A DNA stretch of 32,741 bases, from contig PLRJ01000206.1 of assembly GCA_003163855.1 (NCBI GenBank), forward strand, positions 1 through 32,741, in the 5' to 3' direction. This stretch comes from Bryobacterales bacterium. GTDB lineage: Bacteria > Acidobacteriota > Terriglobia > Bryobacterales > Bryobacteraceae. Below are positions 8,436 to 17,908 of this stretch, piece by piece (position 1 is the stretch's first letter; each line of letters opens with the position of its first letter). A program made the translations under genes and the position numbers. The notes below the pieces were generated by a model, which saw only the letters and a program-made list of their open reading frames with translations, made no database searches and was not told the DNA's origin.

Positions 8436-8796
8436 GAAAGATCCCCTTTTTAAAACCGGCTCCAGGCAACGTGGGCGGGGGCGTGAATGCGTTAGCGTTT
8501 TTTCACTAGCCGGATGACTCTTGATTCTGAACTATCGAGGGGCAAGTTGCAACATAAATTTTGCCGGATCGACATAGTTTTCCAATTTCCTGGCTGCTAA
8601 GCCGCGGTAACTCTTCTTTCCTTACCAGAATAGAAATTGGCTGGGCGGCGAATGGCTGAATTTTAATGCAGGTAGTTGATTCCGTACGAGAAATAAATGT
8701 GAGTTTTTGCGGAACGGCTTTTTTGCGCGCGCTGTCTGGAGCGGTTTAAGGGCTTTTGCGAAACGAATTCGGTGGCTTCGTTTTTGAAATTTTGTC
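8436..8796. other. 361-nt intergenic region without a convincing gene
   Basis: This stretch lies between the MBL-fold gene and the Oar-like receptor gene, both on the minus strand. It is AT-richer than its surroundings and should hold the receptor promoter. I see no RNA gene and no credible ORF. One short hairpin at 8761-8783 (AAACGAA/TTCGTTT) has its T-run on the plus strand, where there is no gene to terminate. Confidence 0.6.
8524..8552 (-). promoter_or_regulatory. Weak sigma-70-like promoter candidate for the Oar-like receptor gene
   Basis: On the minus strand, TTGCAA and CAGAAT are 17 nt apart and lie about 90 nt upstream of the receptor ATG. Each box matches 4 of 6 consensus bases, so this is only a candidate. 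Confidence 0.25.
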
Positions 8797-10134
8797 TTAT
8801 TGAGACTCGTGGATGAGTATGTCGTGCCAAAGCGTACCGGGTGAGCTTTCAAGCGACTGGGTGGAGAACAAGTCGCTGTACTCGGCCAGTTGTGCCAGCA
8901 GTTTGGTTCGGGGGACTTCGGTTCCGTCCTGGATGTGGCCATGTTTACCGGCCATGGTCGAAACGACTGTTTTCAGCGTTTTCGGGTTATTGGAAGATCG
9001 CTTACGCGTGAATAAGTCCCATAAGGTGTGAGGTGTTGCGTTCAAACTGCCGTGGTGCCCCACCTTATATAGATCCACGTCCTTAAGCAGTTCGCAGATG
9101 TCAGGTTTTGAAAGAGCGTAGGCCCAGTTTTCCTTTTGCGCGTCGCCGGGAAAGAGCAATTTCTTACCGCAGAACTCAAACAGCAAGATGACACTGGTGT
9201 TGTTCAGCACGGTGTCGAGAATCCGCACCAGTTCCAGAGTCTCGGTCGCACGCATTTCTCGCAACTGGCGGCGGAACCAGCGGGTGCGCACGGGATTTTC
9301 ATTAGAGTAACGGTCGTCTGCTGCCTGGAAGATAGGCTTAGGTCTCGGAGGCGGCGCGGCGTCTAATTCTTCCACCGTGGAGGGAGCCACCGTGAGTGCG
9401 TTCCACTGTCTTGATGCGGCCGCGACTCGCTTCTGCCATAAGTGCCAAAACTCAACATCATCTCTTTGGCGCTGCTTGCGGATTTCGTCACATTGCTCGA
9501 GAGTAGGTGGTCCTAAAACACGAACGGAAACTCCAGGCAGCAACTCTGCCAAGTTTGTCGGCATGCCAAAGTGAACATATTCCTGCTGCTGACCCATGGT
9601 CTGAAGATTAATGACGGCAGACCGATTCTTGAGATTGTTTTCACCCAGGAACTGCAACTGGCCCGCACACGGCATTCCGCTGAAGAGCTGAGCTTTTGCA
9701 TCGCGCAACACATTGAACGACAACTTGTGCAGGTGCGTCAGTTGTTTAACGAAATGCTGCTTCGGACCATCTGCCGCTTCGTCAATGTCAGGGTCCTCCG
9801 TCCACGGCTGAATGACCAACTTGGGTTTAAGGTTCCGGATGATGTCGCCTGGAGCGGAGGAGTCGGCATTCTTTGAAGTGCGAAAGCCTTCGATATGATC
9901 GCGGTGACGATGGGTGGCAACCACCGCGGTCAGTTCCGCGTTCTGTTCTTCTACGCAGGCGCTGTGGATGTCGGAAGCGACACTCATCAGCATATTTGGT
10001 TTATCCGTTGGAGCGGACGTGGTTCCGAAGTCAATCAGGACATGTTTGACGGAATCGGGGTACTTGAAGGTGAGACGGAAGCAATCGCCAAAACCCACAT
10101 GATAAACACGGAGAGAGACATGGACCGGGTTCAT
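8797..10134 (-). CDS. Metallo-beta-lactamase-fold hydrolase (ComEC C-domain-like), gluzincin partner
   Basis: This 445-residue protein has the MBL hydrolase fold of the soluble ComEC-like type. It has an early FGDCFRL strand, VLIDFGTTS, then the metal motif THRHRDH (HxHxDH at 75-80). It continues with LLFPGDAQKENW (bridging Asp about 331) and YKVGHHGSLNATP (His about 360-361). About 200 residues without a motif I recognise lie between the metal motif and the GDA block, longer than in minimal MBL proteins. There is no signal peptide or membrane segment, so it should be cytoplasmic. Its ATG overlaps the stop of the metallopeptidase gene (ATGA), which implies coupled translation. The substrate is unknown: nucleic acid, nucleotide and small-ester hydrolases all use this fold. 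Confidence 0.85.
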   Translation of the reverse strand: MNPVHVSLRVYHVGFGDCFRLTFKYPDSVKHVLIDFGTTSAPTDKPNMLMSVASDIHSACVEEQNAELTAVVATHRHRDHIEGFRTSKNADSSAPGDIIRNLKPKLVIQPWTEDPDIDEAADGPKQHFVKQLTHLHKLSFNVLRDAKAQLFSGMPCAGQLQFLGENNLKNRSAVINLQTMGQQQEYVHFGMPTNLAELLPGVSVRVLGPPTLEQCDEIRKQRQRDDVEFWHLWQKRVAAASRQWNALTVAPSTVEELDAAPPPRPKPIFQAADDRYSNENPVRTRWFRRQLREMRATETLELVRILDTVLNNTSVILLFEFCGKKLLFPGDAQKENWAYALSKPDICELLKDVDLYKVGHHGSLNATPHTLWDLFTRKRSSNNPKTLKTVVSTMAGKHGHIQDGTEVPRTKLLAQLAEYSDLFSTQSLESSPGTLWHDILIHESQ

Positions 10135-11840
10135 ATTTCGCTGAACCTCATTCTGTGCATGGAAGCAAAGTTGTTGAATTCACCGGCGCGTTCGGCAAGG
10201 AAATAACCGCTGCGCCAAAGGTAATCGAGACGCTCGGTTTGACGCTTCGCGTTGGCTATCCGATTGCGAACGTGATATTTGAGCCGGCAGAACTCGTCAA
10301 AAATCAGAGAGCCGCCGCCTTGAAGAAGCAAACGCTGGGCTCCATCCATTTCAGGGGGTTTAGTAATTCCAAGATCGCTCAGCTCGCTGGCTCGAAGTTC
10401 GATAGTCTGAACGTACTCCGCCACCGTTTCACGAAGGCTAAACCCGTCGGGACCGACCCTCAGACAGGGACGAACCGAGATAACCCTTGTATAAGCCTCT
10501 TCATGGACCTTCAATGCGCCGCGGTTATGCCAGATGAAACGGAACACCTCATCAGGTTCACTTTGCAGAGCTGCGTAGTGAATGCGATCGTACTTTATTT
10601 CGTCATCTGGAGGTTCCCACAGACCATCGGGAGCATTGGAGGTCGGCTCGATTCCATAAGACTTAAAGACGTCTTTCAGCGTCGCCCGAAACTTGTACTT
10701 GGAGTCGTTCGGATGAATTTCGGCATCGGCGGTTAGAACCGCACTCAGATAATCGCGGAAGAGGACGTCCGTTGGAGGCGCGTAATCGATGGCGCGGATA
10801 CACATGGTAAGGAGATAGTCGGCAATTTCGGCTCCCTCCTGGACCACTCGCTCACTGTCAAAACCTCCGGCTATGGTCTCGAAAGCGTTGATGCGATCCA
10901 CCCAGATTCTGAGAAATGCATTGAGCACAGCAGCGACAAGAATTTCACCGCGCCGATGGGACTCTTCAAACTCGGGATTCTCGCGATACTTCGGGTTGGG
11001 CGGCAGTTCGGCCGAATGGCGAAGCGCTTTTCCGCGCGCTTCGGAGAGCTCTTTGCCGATCTGATCGGCCATGGAAAGGAGTTTGGAGTTGCGGAGTTTC
11101 TCTACTGAGACATCCTCTCGCTTGATTAGTTTCGTCGGGACGCCCGAGCCTGGACCTATACCGACAGCGGAAACGACCTCGCGCAGGGATAGAATGCTGA
11201 GAATCGCAACGATGTCGGCGAAGCCCTCGTGAAAAGCTGCCTGCTCGGGCGATGAGGGATCGATGTAGCGGGCGCGAAGACCGTCCAGAAGAGCGTGCGT
11301 GGTTTCATGCGCAATCACATCGTGAGCAAGACAGGTAAAGATGTAGCCGGTTTTCCGTGAAGGGAAGTAGCCGAACAAGAGCGCGCGCTGTTCCCTTGCG
11401 TAAAAGGCATTTGCTTCTGAGAAAGCGTGCGGGGCGACAATCAACTGCGGCCCTCCAAAGCTCCAGCGAATGCGCCGGCCAAGCGCGAACTCGAACCTGG
11501 AGAGAACCCGCATGACAATGGCATAGACATTCTGACAGTGAAACTTGGGCGAAGTCAGCAGGCGCTGATTGTAGTGTTCGTAATGTTCTGGTTGTGCTGT
11601 GTCGTCGAACTGAGGCGTTTTATAAGGGTCGGAGCCCGGGCCCAACTCAAGTGGCCGATAGAGCGTGTCGGTTGACGCGTCATAGTCTAAGACATAGACT
11701 CGCGTACCTAGCGGACCGGGTTGGAGATCCTCGTCCGGGATGTCAATTTGCGTGGTGACGATGAGCCCATTGGCGTTTCGCAAGCCTGGGTCTTGCGCGA
11801 TAATCGTGAGCTTTCTGGTTTGACCTAGTCCCGTTGCCAT
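10131..11840 (-). CDS. Gluzincin-type zinc metallopeptidase-like protein, first gene of MBL pair
   Basis: This 569-residue protein carries a gluzincin active site. HDVIAHETTHALLDGL supplies HEXXH (His178, Glu179, His182) and HEGFADIVAIL supplies the third zinc ligand (Glu about 205). This arrangement resembles M4-like peptidases. The N-terminal ~170 residues (DIPDEDLQPGPLGTRVYVLD and an FGGPQLIVAPHAF block) and the C-terminal ~250 residues do not match a domain I know. There is no signal peptide, so an intracellular protease is suggested, unlike secreted thermolysins. The frame can begin at a TTG at 11882, but the ATG at 11840 has GGAG 8 nt upstream and is preferred. The stop overlaps the ATG of the MBL gene. 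The divergent esterase gene starts 83 nt away. The biological role is unknown. Confidence 0.8.
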   Translation of the reverse strand: MATGLGQTRKLTIIAQDPGLRNANGLIVTTQIDIPDEDLQPGPLGTRVYVLDYDASTDTLYRPLELGPGSDPYKTPQFDDTAQPEHYEHYNQRLLTSPKFHCQNVYAIVMRVLSRFEFALGRRIRWSFGGPQLIVAPHAFSEANAFYAREQRALLFGYFPSRKTGYIFTCLAHDVIAHETTHALLDGLRARYIDPSSPEQAAFHEGFADIVAILSILSLREVVSAVGIGPGSGVPTKLIKREDVSVEKLRNSKLLSMADQIGKELSEARGKALRHSAELPPNPKYRENPEFEESHRRGEILVAAVLNAFLRIWVDRINAFETIAGGFDSERVVQEGAEIADYLLTMCIRAIDYAPPTDVLFRDYLSAVLTADAEIHPNDSKYKFRATLKDVFKSYGIEPTSNAPDGLWEPPDDEIKYDRIHYAALQSEPDEVFRFIWHNRGALKVHEEAYTRVISVRPCLRVGPDGFSLRETVAEYVQTIELRASELSDLGITKPPEMDGAQRLLLQGGGSLIFDEFCRLKYHVRNRIANAKRQTERLDYLWRSGYFLAERAGEFNNFASMHRMRFSEI

Positions 11841-11923
11841 CAGGTGTTCTCCGTTGCAGAAAGCATAGCGCAGCTTGGGCAAGTAAGAGGATATAGGATA
11901 ACTAAGACAAAAGGACTGTTAAC

Positions 11924-13066
11924 ATGCTGCGTTTATTAATTGTTGTTTCGATTATGGGATGCTGCGGCATTCTTCGTGCTAGCGCGCAGACTCCCACCCC
12001 TCCTGCTCCCGCCCGGCCGGCGCGTCCAACTCCCCCTACCCGAGATCCTCATACGCCTGGTTATGTCAGTGCGACGGAACTGCCCGATGGGGCGAACGCT
12101 CCGGCGAATGCGGATGGAAATTTCATTCTTGGGCCGACACACAATCCAGCGCCGGAAATGAGCGTGCAGGAAGGTGTGCCACAGGGGACGATTTACAACT
12201 TCACGATGGAATCTACCGATAGCAAAATCTATCCGGGTATTGCGCGCGACGCTAATACGTTTGGTACGGCGGACCCAAACGATCCAGCCAAGCTGGTGGT
12301 CACAACAAGTCATCCGGCTGCCTACACTCGCAAGGTGGCTGTCTATGTGCCCAAACAATATGTTGCGGGAACGGCGGCGCCATTTATTATCGGGGCGGAC
12401 GGGCCAGACCGAGGGTTATTCACGGCTCTGGACAATTTAATAGCAGAGCATCGAGTTCCCGTTATGATTGCGATCTCGATTGGCAACGGGAGCGGCGATG
12501 CGCAAGGCAGCGAGCGCGGGCTTGAGTATGACACCATGTCGGGCCTTTACGCGGAGTTTGTGGAGAAAGAAGTGCTGCCGCTGGTTGAGAAGCAGTACAA
12601 CGTGAAACTGACGAAAGATCCGGAGGGACGAGCCACTATGGGCGGCAGTTCCGGTGGATCGTGCGCGCTGATTATGGCCTGGTTTCATCCAGAGCTTTAC
12701 CATCGAGTGCTGACTTATTCGGGAACTTACGTGAACCAGCAATGGCCGCCGAACGCGGCCACTCCGCATGGAGCGTGGGAGTTCCATGAACGCCTGATTC
12801 CAAACACACCGGCCAAACCACTACGCATCTGGATGGAAGTTGGAGATAGAGATCTTTATAATCCGAATGTCATGCACGACAACATGCATGACTGGGTAGT
12901 GGCGAATGAGAATATGGCGAAGGCGCTGGCAGCCAAGGGCTATCACTATCAATTTGTGTTCGCGCGAAATGCCGGACACACAGACCGTGCAGTGAAGCAA
13001 CAAACCTTACCTGAGGCCCTGGAATATTTGTGGCAAGGCTATCCGCTCAACCCCAAAACGAAGTGA
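11924..13066 (+). CDS. Secreted esterase of the esterase-D / enterochelin-esterase-like family
   Basis: This 380-residue alpha/beta hydrolase is probably periplasmic. The signal peptide spans about 1-21 (ending ASAQ), followed by a Pro-rich linker (about 22-45). The nucleophile elbow is MGGSSGGSCA (GxSxG, Ser243). The probable acid lies in MEVGDRDLYN (Asp308) and the His in NAGHTD (His352), the usual order for this family. YVPKQYV and the PLVEKQYNV helix before the elbow also fit. The family includes siderophore esterases and acetyl-xylan or feruloyl-type esterases, and the sequence does not choose between them. AAGGA lies 8 nt before the ATG. An Oar-like receptor gene follows 177 nt downstream on the same strand, so a shared substrate is possible but only inferred. 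Confidence 0.88.
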   Translation: MLRLLIVVSIMGCCGILRASAQTPTPPAPARPARPTPPTRDPHTPGYVSATELPDGANAPANADGNFILGPTHNPAPEMSVQEGVPQGTIYNFTMESTDSKIYPGIARDANTFGTADPNDPAKLVVTTSHPAAYTRKVAVYVPKQYVAGTAAPFIIGADGPDRGLFTALDNLIAEHRVPVMIAISIGNGSGDAQGSERGLEYDTMSGLYAEFVEKEVLPLVEKQYNVKLTKDPEGRATMGGSSGGSCALIMAWFHPELYHRVLTYSGTYVNQQWPPNAATPHGAWEFHERLIPNTPAKPLRIWMEVGDRDLYNPNVMHDNMHDWVVANENMAKALAAKGYHYQFVFARNAGHTDRAVKQQTLPEALEYLWQGYPLNPKTK

Positions 13067-13157
13067 GCGTACCAAGCGACGCGCCAGTTCATTTCATTCG
13101 TGATATAACTCCGAGTAACTTGCTTCCGGTATAGCTGTTAGTCGTATGAGTAGTTGC

Positions 13158-13178
13158 CTAGTAACTTCCAGTTACTAG
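13158..13178 (+). terminator. Hairpin between esterase and receptor genes (terminator or operator)
   Basis: A perfect 8-bp inverted repeat, CTAGTAAC-TTCCA-GTTACTAG, is followed by TGCTTTT. It is AT-rich and lies 92 nt after the esterase stop and 66 nt before the receptor ATG. It could be a weak terminator for the esterase gene or a dyad operator for the receptor gene. Confidence 0.35.
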
Positions 13179-13243
13179 TGCTTTTCATCGCATATTCCTC
13201 GGCTGTGCCGGTTTGACAAGTAGAATATGAGGTTCTTTGTCGA

Positions 13244-16200
13244 ATGTCTCGTTTTTCAACTAAAACATTCTCTTACATCTTATTATGTGTAAGTATTATT
13301 GTCACGCTTTGCAGTAACTTTTCCCAGGCACAATCAACTTTCGGGAGTGTTGTAGGTAATGTTACTGATCCGACCGGCGCCTCTCTGGCGGGTACACCAG
13401 TCACTTTGACAAATCTGGGTACCAACGAGAAGCGCACGGAAACCACCAACGCCGACGGGTTCTACCAGTTTGTTAACGTGGTGCCCGGACAATATAGCGT
13501 GGAGTGCGCTAAGGCAGGCTTCAAGCGCATTCTGAGATCGCCCGTAACAGTACAAACGCAGAGCACAGCCAAGATTGACCTCAGTTTGCAACTGGGAGAC
13601 GTTACCCAAACTGTGGAAGTGACTGCGCAGACACCGCTGCTGCAACCCGAGAGTTCGTCTTTAGGCGAAGTAGTGGATGAACGGAAGACGACCGAACTTC
13701 CGTTAAATGGGAGGAATCCTTTAAACCTGGTGGCGTTAGTGCCGTCAGTTGTTCCCCAGGGAGGCGCTATGTCGAACCCCAACGGACAAAACCCATTTGC
13801 CTGGGGCAACTACCAGATTGGTGGAGGTATGGCAAACCAAAGTATGGTTTGGCTGGATGGATCGCCGGTGAACGGCAGCTACATTAACATTACGGCGCTT
13901 ATTCCAACCCAGGATTCGCTGCAGGAGTTTAAGGTAGCGACTAACAATCTGTCGCCTGAGTACGGGCGTTTCGCGGGCGGAGTGGTGAACTTCACCACCA
14001 AATCAGGATCGAACGACCTTCATGGCGAGGCCTGGGAATTTCTCCGCAACCGCGACCTGGATGCGAACGACTTCTTCAGTAACTTAAACGGCACGCCACG
14101 AGGTGCTTTCACACAAAATCAATTTGGATTCAACCTGGGCGGCCCAGTGTACATACCAAAAATCTACAACGGTCGAAATAAAACGTTCTTTTTTGTAGAT
14201 TATGAAGGCTTCAGGCTGCGTCAGGGCGTTTCCTATACGGAGACTGTCCCGACAGCGGCTGAGCGAAGCGGGAATCTTAGCGCACTGGCGGCCTCGCAGG
14301 GTGTGAATATCTACGATCCACTGACAACCTGTGGTACGGGAGCTCCGGGAACTCCGGTGTGTCCGGCGGGTGTGGCCACAGGAACACGAAGTCAGTTCCC
14401 CGGAAACGTTATTCCAGCCAGCCGAATTAATCCGACTTCGCTTCTTTTCCTAAATCTCTATCCGATGCCTAATGCACCTGGCAACGCACAAGGCGTTGGC
14501 AACTGGGTAAGCAACGGCAGCCAGGGCGGGAACAACAATGAGACAGTGGTGCACCTTGACCAGAACGTTTCGGACAAGCAGCACATCACGGCGCGTTATA
14601 CCTACTGGGGAAACCTGAACCTGCCCACCGATCCATTCGGCAACGGCGTCTGCCAGGACCGCTGTACCGAGACCTTCAACACCAATAACTTTGTTCTCGG
14701 AGATACTTACTCGTTTTCTCCTACGACGATTTTAGAGGTGAGGTTGAGTTACCAGCGATTCGACTATAACCGCATTCCAACAACCCTGGGCTACAACCTT
14801 ACAAAACTGGGATTGCCGGCGAGCCTGGAAACGCAGGCCGTGTTCGACGATCTGCCGGTTCCGGTTATCAATGGCTTCGACACGAACGGAACATTTGGAA
14901 GCCAGGGAGCAGGCAGCATCATTATAGACCGCAACGATAACGACCGTGCGGCCGGAACACTGACTAAGATTCTGGGTAACCACACGATGAAGTTCGGAGC
15001 TGAATTCCTGCGGATGACTCACAATTATGCACAAACGAATATACCGACTGGCGAGTTCAATTTCAATCCCGACCTGACGGCGATGAATGCGAATAACACA
15101 GCGGGAAGCGGCTTGGGTATAGCGACGTTCTTGTTGGGTTATCCCTCCGGCGGCAGCGCTAGCAGCCCGAACCTGGTAGCCGCTTCGCAGCTTTACCCCG
15201 CTATATTTGCGAGCGACGACTGGCATGTGACGCAGAAGCTGACATTAAATTTGGGCATCCGGTGGGAGCATTCCGGTCCGTGGACCGAGCGCTTCAACAA
15301 CATTTCCATCTTCAATCCGACGCAACCGAATTCGGTTCTGGCGGCGGCCGGCCTGACGGTACCCGGAAATATCGACCTTGTGAACTCTTCTTCCGACTCT
15401 TATCGGAGCGGCATACGGCCTGACTGGAAACAGTTCGCTCCGCGCATCGGCGCCGCTTATCAGATAACGAAGAATACAGTGTTCCATGCTGGTTATGGAA
15501 TTTTCTGGCTGCCGAACGATGTGGCCTGGTCAACCAGCCCGAACAACGATCCCATCAACAGCTATACAACCAACGTGCTTGAATCGGTATACACGGGAGT
15601 GCCGGCTTGTTATCCGTCGAACTGCTCCTCAAGTTCGGCAGTTGTCGGAAGTGGTGCTTATACAATTGCGAATCCCTTTCCTGGCGGCATTATTCGTCCG
15701 CCTGGCCGTTCGCCCAGCTATGCCGCAACGCTAATTGGAAGCGGTCCTACGGAGAATCTTCTGGGAAATCCCTACGGATATGCTCAGCAATGGAACGCCG
15801 ACATCCAACAGCAGTTTGGCAACGGCTTCCTGATAGATGTCGCCTACGGCGGGTCGAAAGGCACTCATCTGCCGATTGATTCACCGAACCTGGATCAGTT
15901 ACCGAGCCAGTATCTGTCGTTGGGTAACGCGCTTCTACAGAACGTTCCCAACCCATACTACGGAATCATTACGACCCCGGGCTCTCCGTTGTCGCAAGCA
16001 ACCGTACAACGGCAGCAGTTGCTGCTACCTTATCCTGAGTACACAAGCGTCAGCTACGCGGGCGAAGGCGTAGGTGATTCGACTTATGAGTCGCTGCAGG
16101 TGAAGGCCACCAAACGCTTCTCAGGCGGCAATTCTGTATCTGTCGCTTACACACACGCGAAGCTAATTAGCGATACAGATACCATTACGAGCTGGCTGGA

Positions 16201-16837
16201 AGCAGGCGGCGCGGGCGGCATTCAGAACTGGAACAATCTGAACCAGGAGAAGTCGCTGGCATCGTTCGATGTTCCGGACCGACTGGTTATCAGCTACGTC
16301 ATGGACATTCCCGTTGGTAAAGGGCGGAAGTTCATGGCCAATGCTAACCGGCTAGCCGACGCGGCGATTGGAGGTTGGGGAGTTGAAGGGGTTACCACCA
16401 TTCAGGAAGGCTTCCCGCTGCACCTGACAACCAACTCCAGCACATTGAACGCGGCAGGCGCGGGCAGCCAACGTCCGAATGTCACGTCCGGATGCAGTGT
16501 GACTGAATCCGGCTCAGTCGCTTCAAAACTTAACGAGTATTTCAACACGAGCTGCTTTACTCAACCGGCAGCATTCACTTTCGGCGACGAGAGCAGGAAC
16601 GATCCTACATTGCGTTCACCCGGAATGGATAACTGGGATTTCTCGCTTTTCAAGAACTTCGCATTAACACCGGAGAACAGAGCTCACCTGCAATTCCGGG
16701 CTGAGTTCTTCAATATCTTCAACCGGGTGCAGTTTGGTTATCCGGGACAGTCATTGGGATCTTCGTCGTTTGGTGTCATTACCACTCAATTGAATAGCCC
16801 GCGACTGGTTCAGTTCGCTCTAAAGCTCGGATTCTGA
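13244..16837 (+). CDS. TonB-dependent receptor, Oar-like (second copy, plus strand)
   Basis: This 1197-residue outer-membrane receptor has a signal peptide (about 1-29, SNFSQAQ) and a carboxypeptidase-regulatory-like module (about 33-120: VVGNVTDPTGASLAGTPVT, GFYQFVNVVPGQYSV). The plug carries the family motif TELPLNGRNPLNLV followed by WLDGSPVNGSYIN and SPEYGRFAGGVVNFTTKSG. The barrel has many YG/GW-type strands and ends FALKLGF. It is related in layout but not closely similar to the receptor at 5010-8435, so it is unlikely to be a recent duplicate. GAGG stands 11 nt before the ATG, a long spacing. The ligand is unknown. The esterase upstream on the same strand is the only contextual hint. 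The gene ends 12 nt before the convergent TPR gene. Confidence 0.9.
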   Translation: MSRFSTKTFSYILLCVSIIVTLCSNFSQAQSTFGSVVGNVTDPTGASLAGTPVTLTNLGTNEKRTETTNADGFYQFVNVVPGQYSVECAKAGFKRILRSPVTVQTQSTAKIDLSLQLGDVTQTVEVTAQTPLLQPESSSLGEVVDERKTTELPLNGRNPLNLVALVPSVVPQGGAMSNPNGQNPFAWGNYQIGGGMANQSMVWLDGSPVNGSYINITALIPTQDSLQEFKVATNNLSPEYGRFAGGVVNFTTKSGSNDLHGEAWEFLRNRDLDANDFFSNLNGTPRGAFTQNQFGFNLGGPVYIPKIYNGRNKTFFFVDYEGFRLRQGVSYTETVPTAAERSGNLSALAASQGVNIYDPLTTCGTGAPGTPVCPAGVATGTRSQFPGNVIPASRINPTSLLFLNLYPMPNAPGNAQGVGNWVSNGSQGGNNNETVVHLDQNVSDKQHITARYTYWGNLNLPTDPFGNGVCQDRCTETFNTNNFVLGDTYSFSPTTILEVRLSYQRFDYNRIPTTLGYNLTKLGLPASLETQAVFDDLPVPVINGFDTNGTFGSQGAGSIIIDRNDNDRAAGTLTKILGNHTMKFGAEFLRMTHNYAQTNIPTGEFNFNPDLTAMNANNTAGSGLGIATFLLGYPSGGSASSPNLVAASQLYPAIFASDDWHVTQKLTLNLGIRWEHSGPWTERFNNISIFNPTQPNSVLAAAGLTVPGNIDLVNSSSDSYRSGIRPDWKQFAPRIGAAYQITKNTVFHAGYGIFWLPNDVAWSTSPNNDPINSYTTNVLESVYTGVPACYPSNCSSSSAVVGSGAYTIANPFPGGIIRPPGRSPSYAATLIGSGPTENLLGNPYGYAQQWNADIQQQFGNGFLIDVAYGGSKGTHLPIDSPNLDQLPSQYLSLGNALLQNVPNPYYGIITTPGSPLSQATVQRQQLLLPYPEYTSVSYAGEGVGDSTYESLQVKATKRFSGGNSVSVAYTHAKLISDTDTITSWLEAGGAGGIQNWNNLNQEKSLASFDVPDRLVISYVMDIPVGKGRKFMANANRLADAAIGGWGVEGVTTIQEGFPLHLTTNSSTLNAAGAGSQRPNVTSGCSVTESGSVASKLNEYFNTSCFTQPAAFTFGDESRNDPTLRSPGMDNWDFSLFKNFALTPENRAHLQFRAEFFNIFNRVQFGYPGQSLGSSSFGVITTQLNSPRLVQFALKLGF

Positions 16838-16849
16838 GTTTCGCTTAGT

Positions 16850-17908
16850 TTACTTGTCTGTTAGCGGCCCGTGATGGGTGAGTGATTGATACTCACTCAT
16901 TTCACGGGCCGCTTCTGTTTGTTTACCTTGTTTGCGATAGAGCGCGGCGAGTGAGAAGTGAGCCTGGGCCGCCAGATCGGAGGCTTTGTCTATCTCAATT
17001 AAGCGCTGCCAGCTTTTCTCGGCGTCAGTAATGTTGCCGTTCAGTGACTGGGATTTTCCGAGTGCATAGAGGGTTTCCGGCATATCGGGGCGGAGTTGAT
17101 TGGAACGGCTCAACTCAGTGACCGCTTCCTTGATTCTGCCTTCCCGCAAGAGGACATCTCCGAGGCGAAAGGATGGCTCGGCACCGCCGGGTTCAAGTTT
17201 AGTCTCAGCGCGGAACTCGGATTCGGCTTTTTCGAGATTGGGAACCATAAGATACATCTCACCCATGGCTAAGTGCAGTCCGGCGATGTTGGGATTTACT
17301 TTTTCTGCAGCAAGAAACTCGCGCTCGGCGTCTGGGAGTTTGCGGAGAGCAACGTAGTTCTCGGCTAACGACTGGTGAGCCCGTGCTGAATCGGGATAGC
17401 GTGATTCGAGGAGGTCGAAAGCTCGTTTAGAAAGAAGTCCGCTGGCTTGACCGAGGTAGTACAGCAGATCGGGATCGTTCGGTCTTTTCTCCAGCGCGGC
17501 GTTTAAGTTCTGAATCGCTTCCTGAAAGCGGCCCAGTTTCAGTTGCGCGATGCCAAGTGCGCCGGGATCCCCGGCTTTTTCAAGGTGCGGCAAAGCTTCG
17601 GCAGTGTAACCGGCGGAAAGCAGTGCATAGCCGAGCATCTGATCCGCGCCAGTGAGTCCGGCATTCAGACTGAGAGCCTTCTTAAGCGGAGCAATGGCAT
17701 CGGAGTACTGACGATTTTCGAGTAAAGCGGCGCCTAAGTTGACGTAGGCCGCAGGTAAGTCGGGAGCTAACTCAGTTACTTTTCTGAATTCAACAATTGC
17801 CTTGTCTAGGTGCCCTTCCTGTTTCGCGGCCAAGCCTTGTTTGACGTGCTGTACGGCCTCAGGCGAGAGGGTTTGGAACAGCAGACCTAAGGCGAAGAGA
17901 GCGAGCAT
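16850..17908 (-). CDS. Exported tetratricopeptide-repeat protein coupled to CRTAC1-like gene
   Basis: This 352-residue protein has a short hydrophobic leader (MLALFALGLLFQTLS) followed by about eight TPR units, for example LDKAIVEFRKVTELAPDLPA, YSDAIAPLKKALSLN and FQEAIQNLNAALEKRPNDPD, plus later units such as IKEAVTELSRSNQLRPDMPE. TPR arrays bind other proteins, so a scaffold role in the periplasm or outer membrane is likely. The ATG overlaps the stop of the CRTAC1-like gene as TAATG, so the two are translated as a coupled pair. The last codons form a long hairpin on the DNA (16863-16913). No catalytic motif is visible. Confidence 0.88.
   Translation of the reverse strand: MLALFALGLLFQTLSPEAVQHVKQGLAAKQEGHLDKAIVEFRKVTELAPDLPAAYVNLGAALLENRQYSDAIAPLKKALSLNAGLTGADQMLGYALLSAGYTAEALPHLEKAGDPGALGIAQLKLGRFQEAIQNLNAALEKRPNDPDLLYYLGQASGLLSKRAFDLLESRYPDSARAHQSLAENYVALRKLPDAEREFLAAEKVNPNIAGLHLAMGEMYLMVPNLEKAESEFRAETKLEPGGAEPSFRLGDVLLREGRIKEAVTELSRSNQLRPDMPETLYALGKSQSLNGNITDAEKSWQRLIEIDKASDLAAQAHFSLAALYRKQGKQTEAAREMSEYQSLTHHGPLTDK
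16863..16913 (+). terminator. Long hairpin in the 3' coding end of the TPR gene, possible terminator for the receptor gene
   Basis: Arms of 12 bp (AGCGGCCCGTGA and its complement) enclose a second inverted repeat (GTGAGT / ACTCAC). On the plus strand the hairpin is followed by TCTGTTTGTTTACCTTG. It starts 26 nt after the stop of the plus-strand receptor gene yet lies inside the convergent TPR coding sequence, just before that gene's stop codon. Confidence 0.5.

Noticed and set aside
8761..8783. AAACGAA/TTCGTTT hairpin followed by T-rich DNA on the plus strand
   Set aside because: No plus-strand gene ends near it, and on the minus strand it lacks a T-run; the stem is short and AT-rich.
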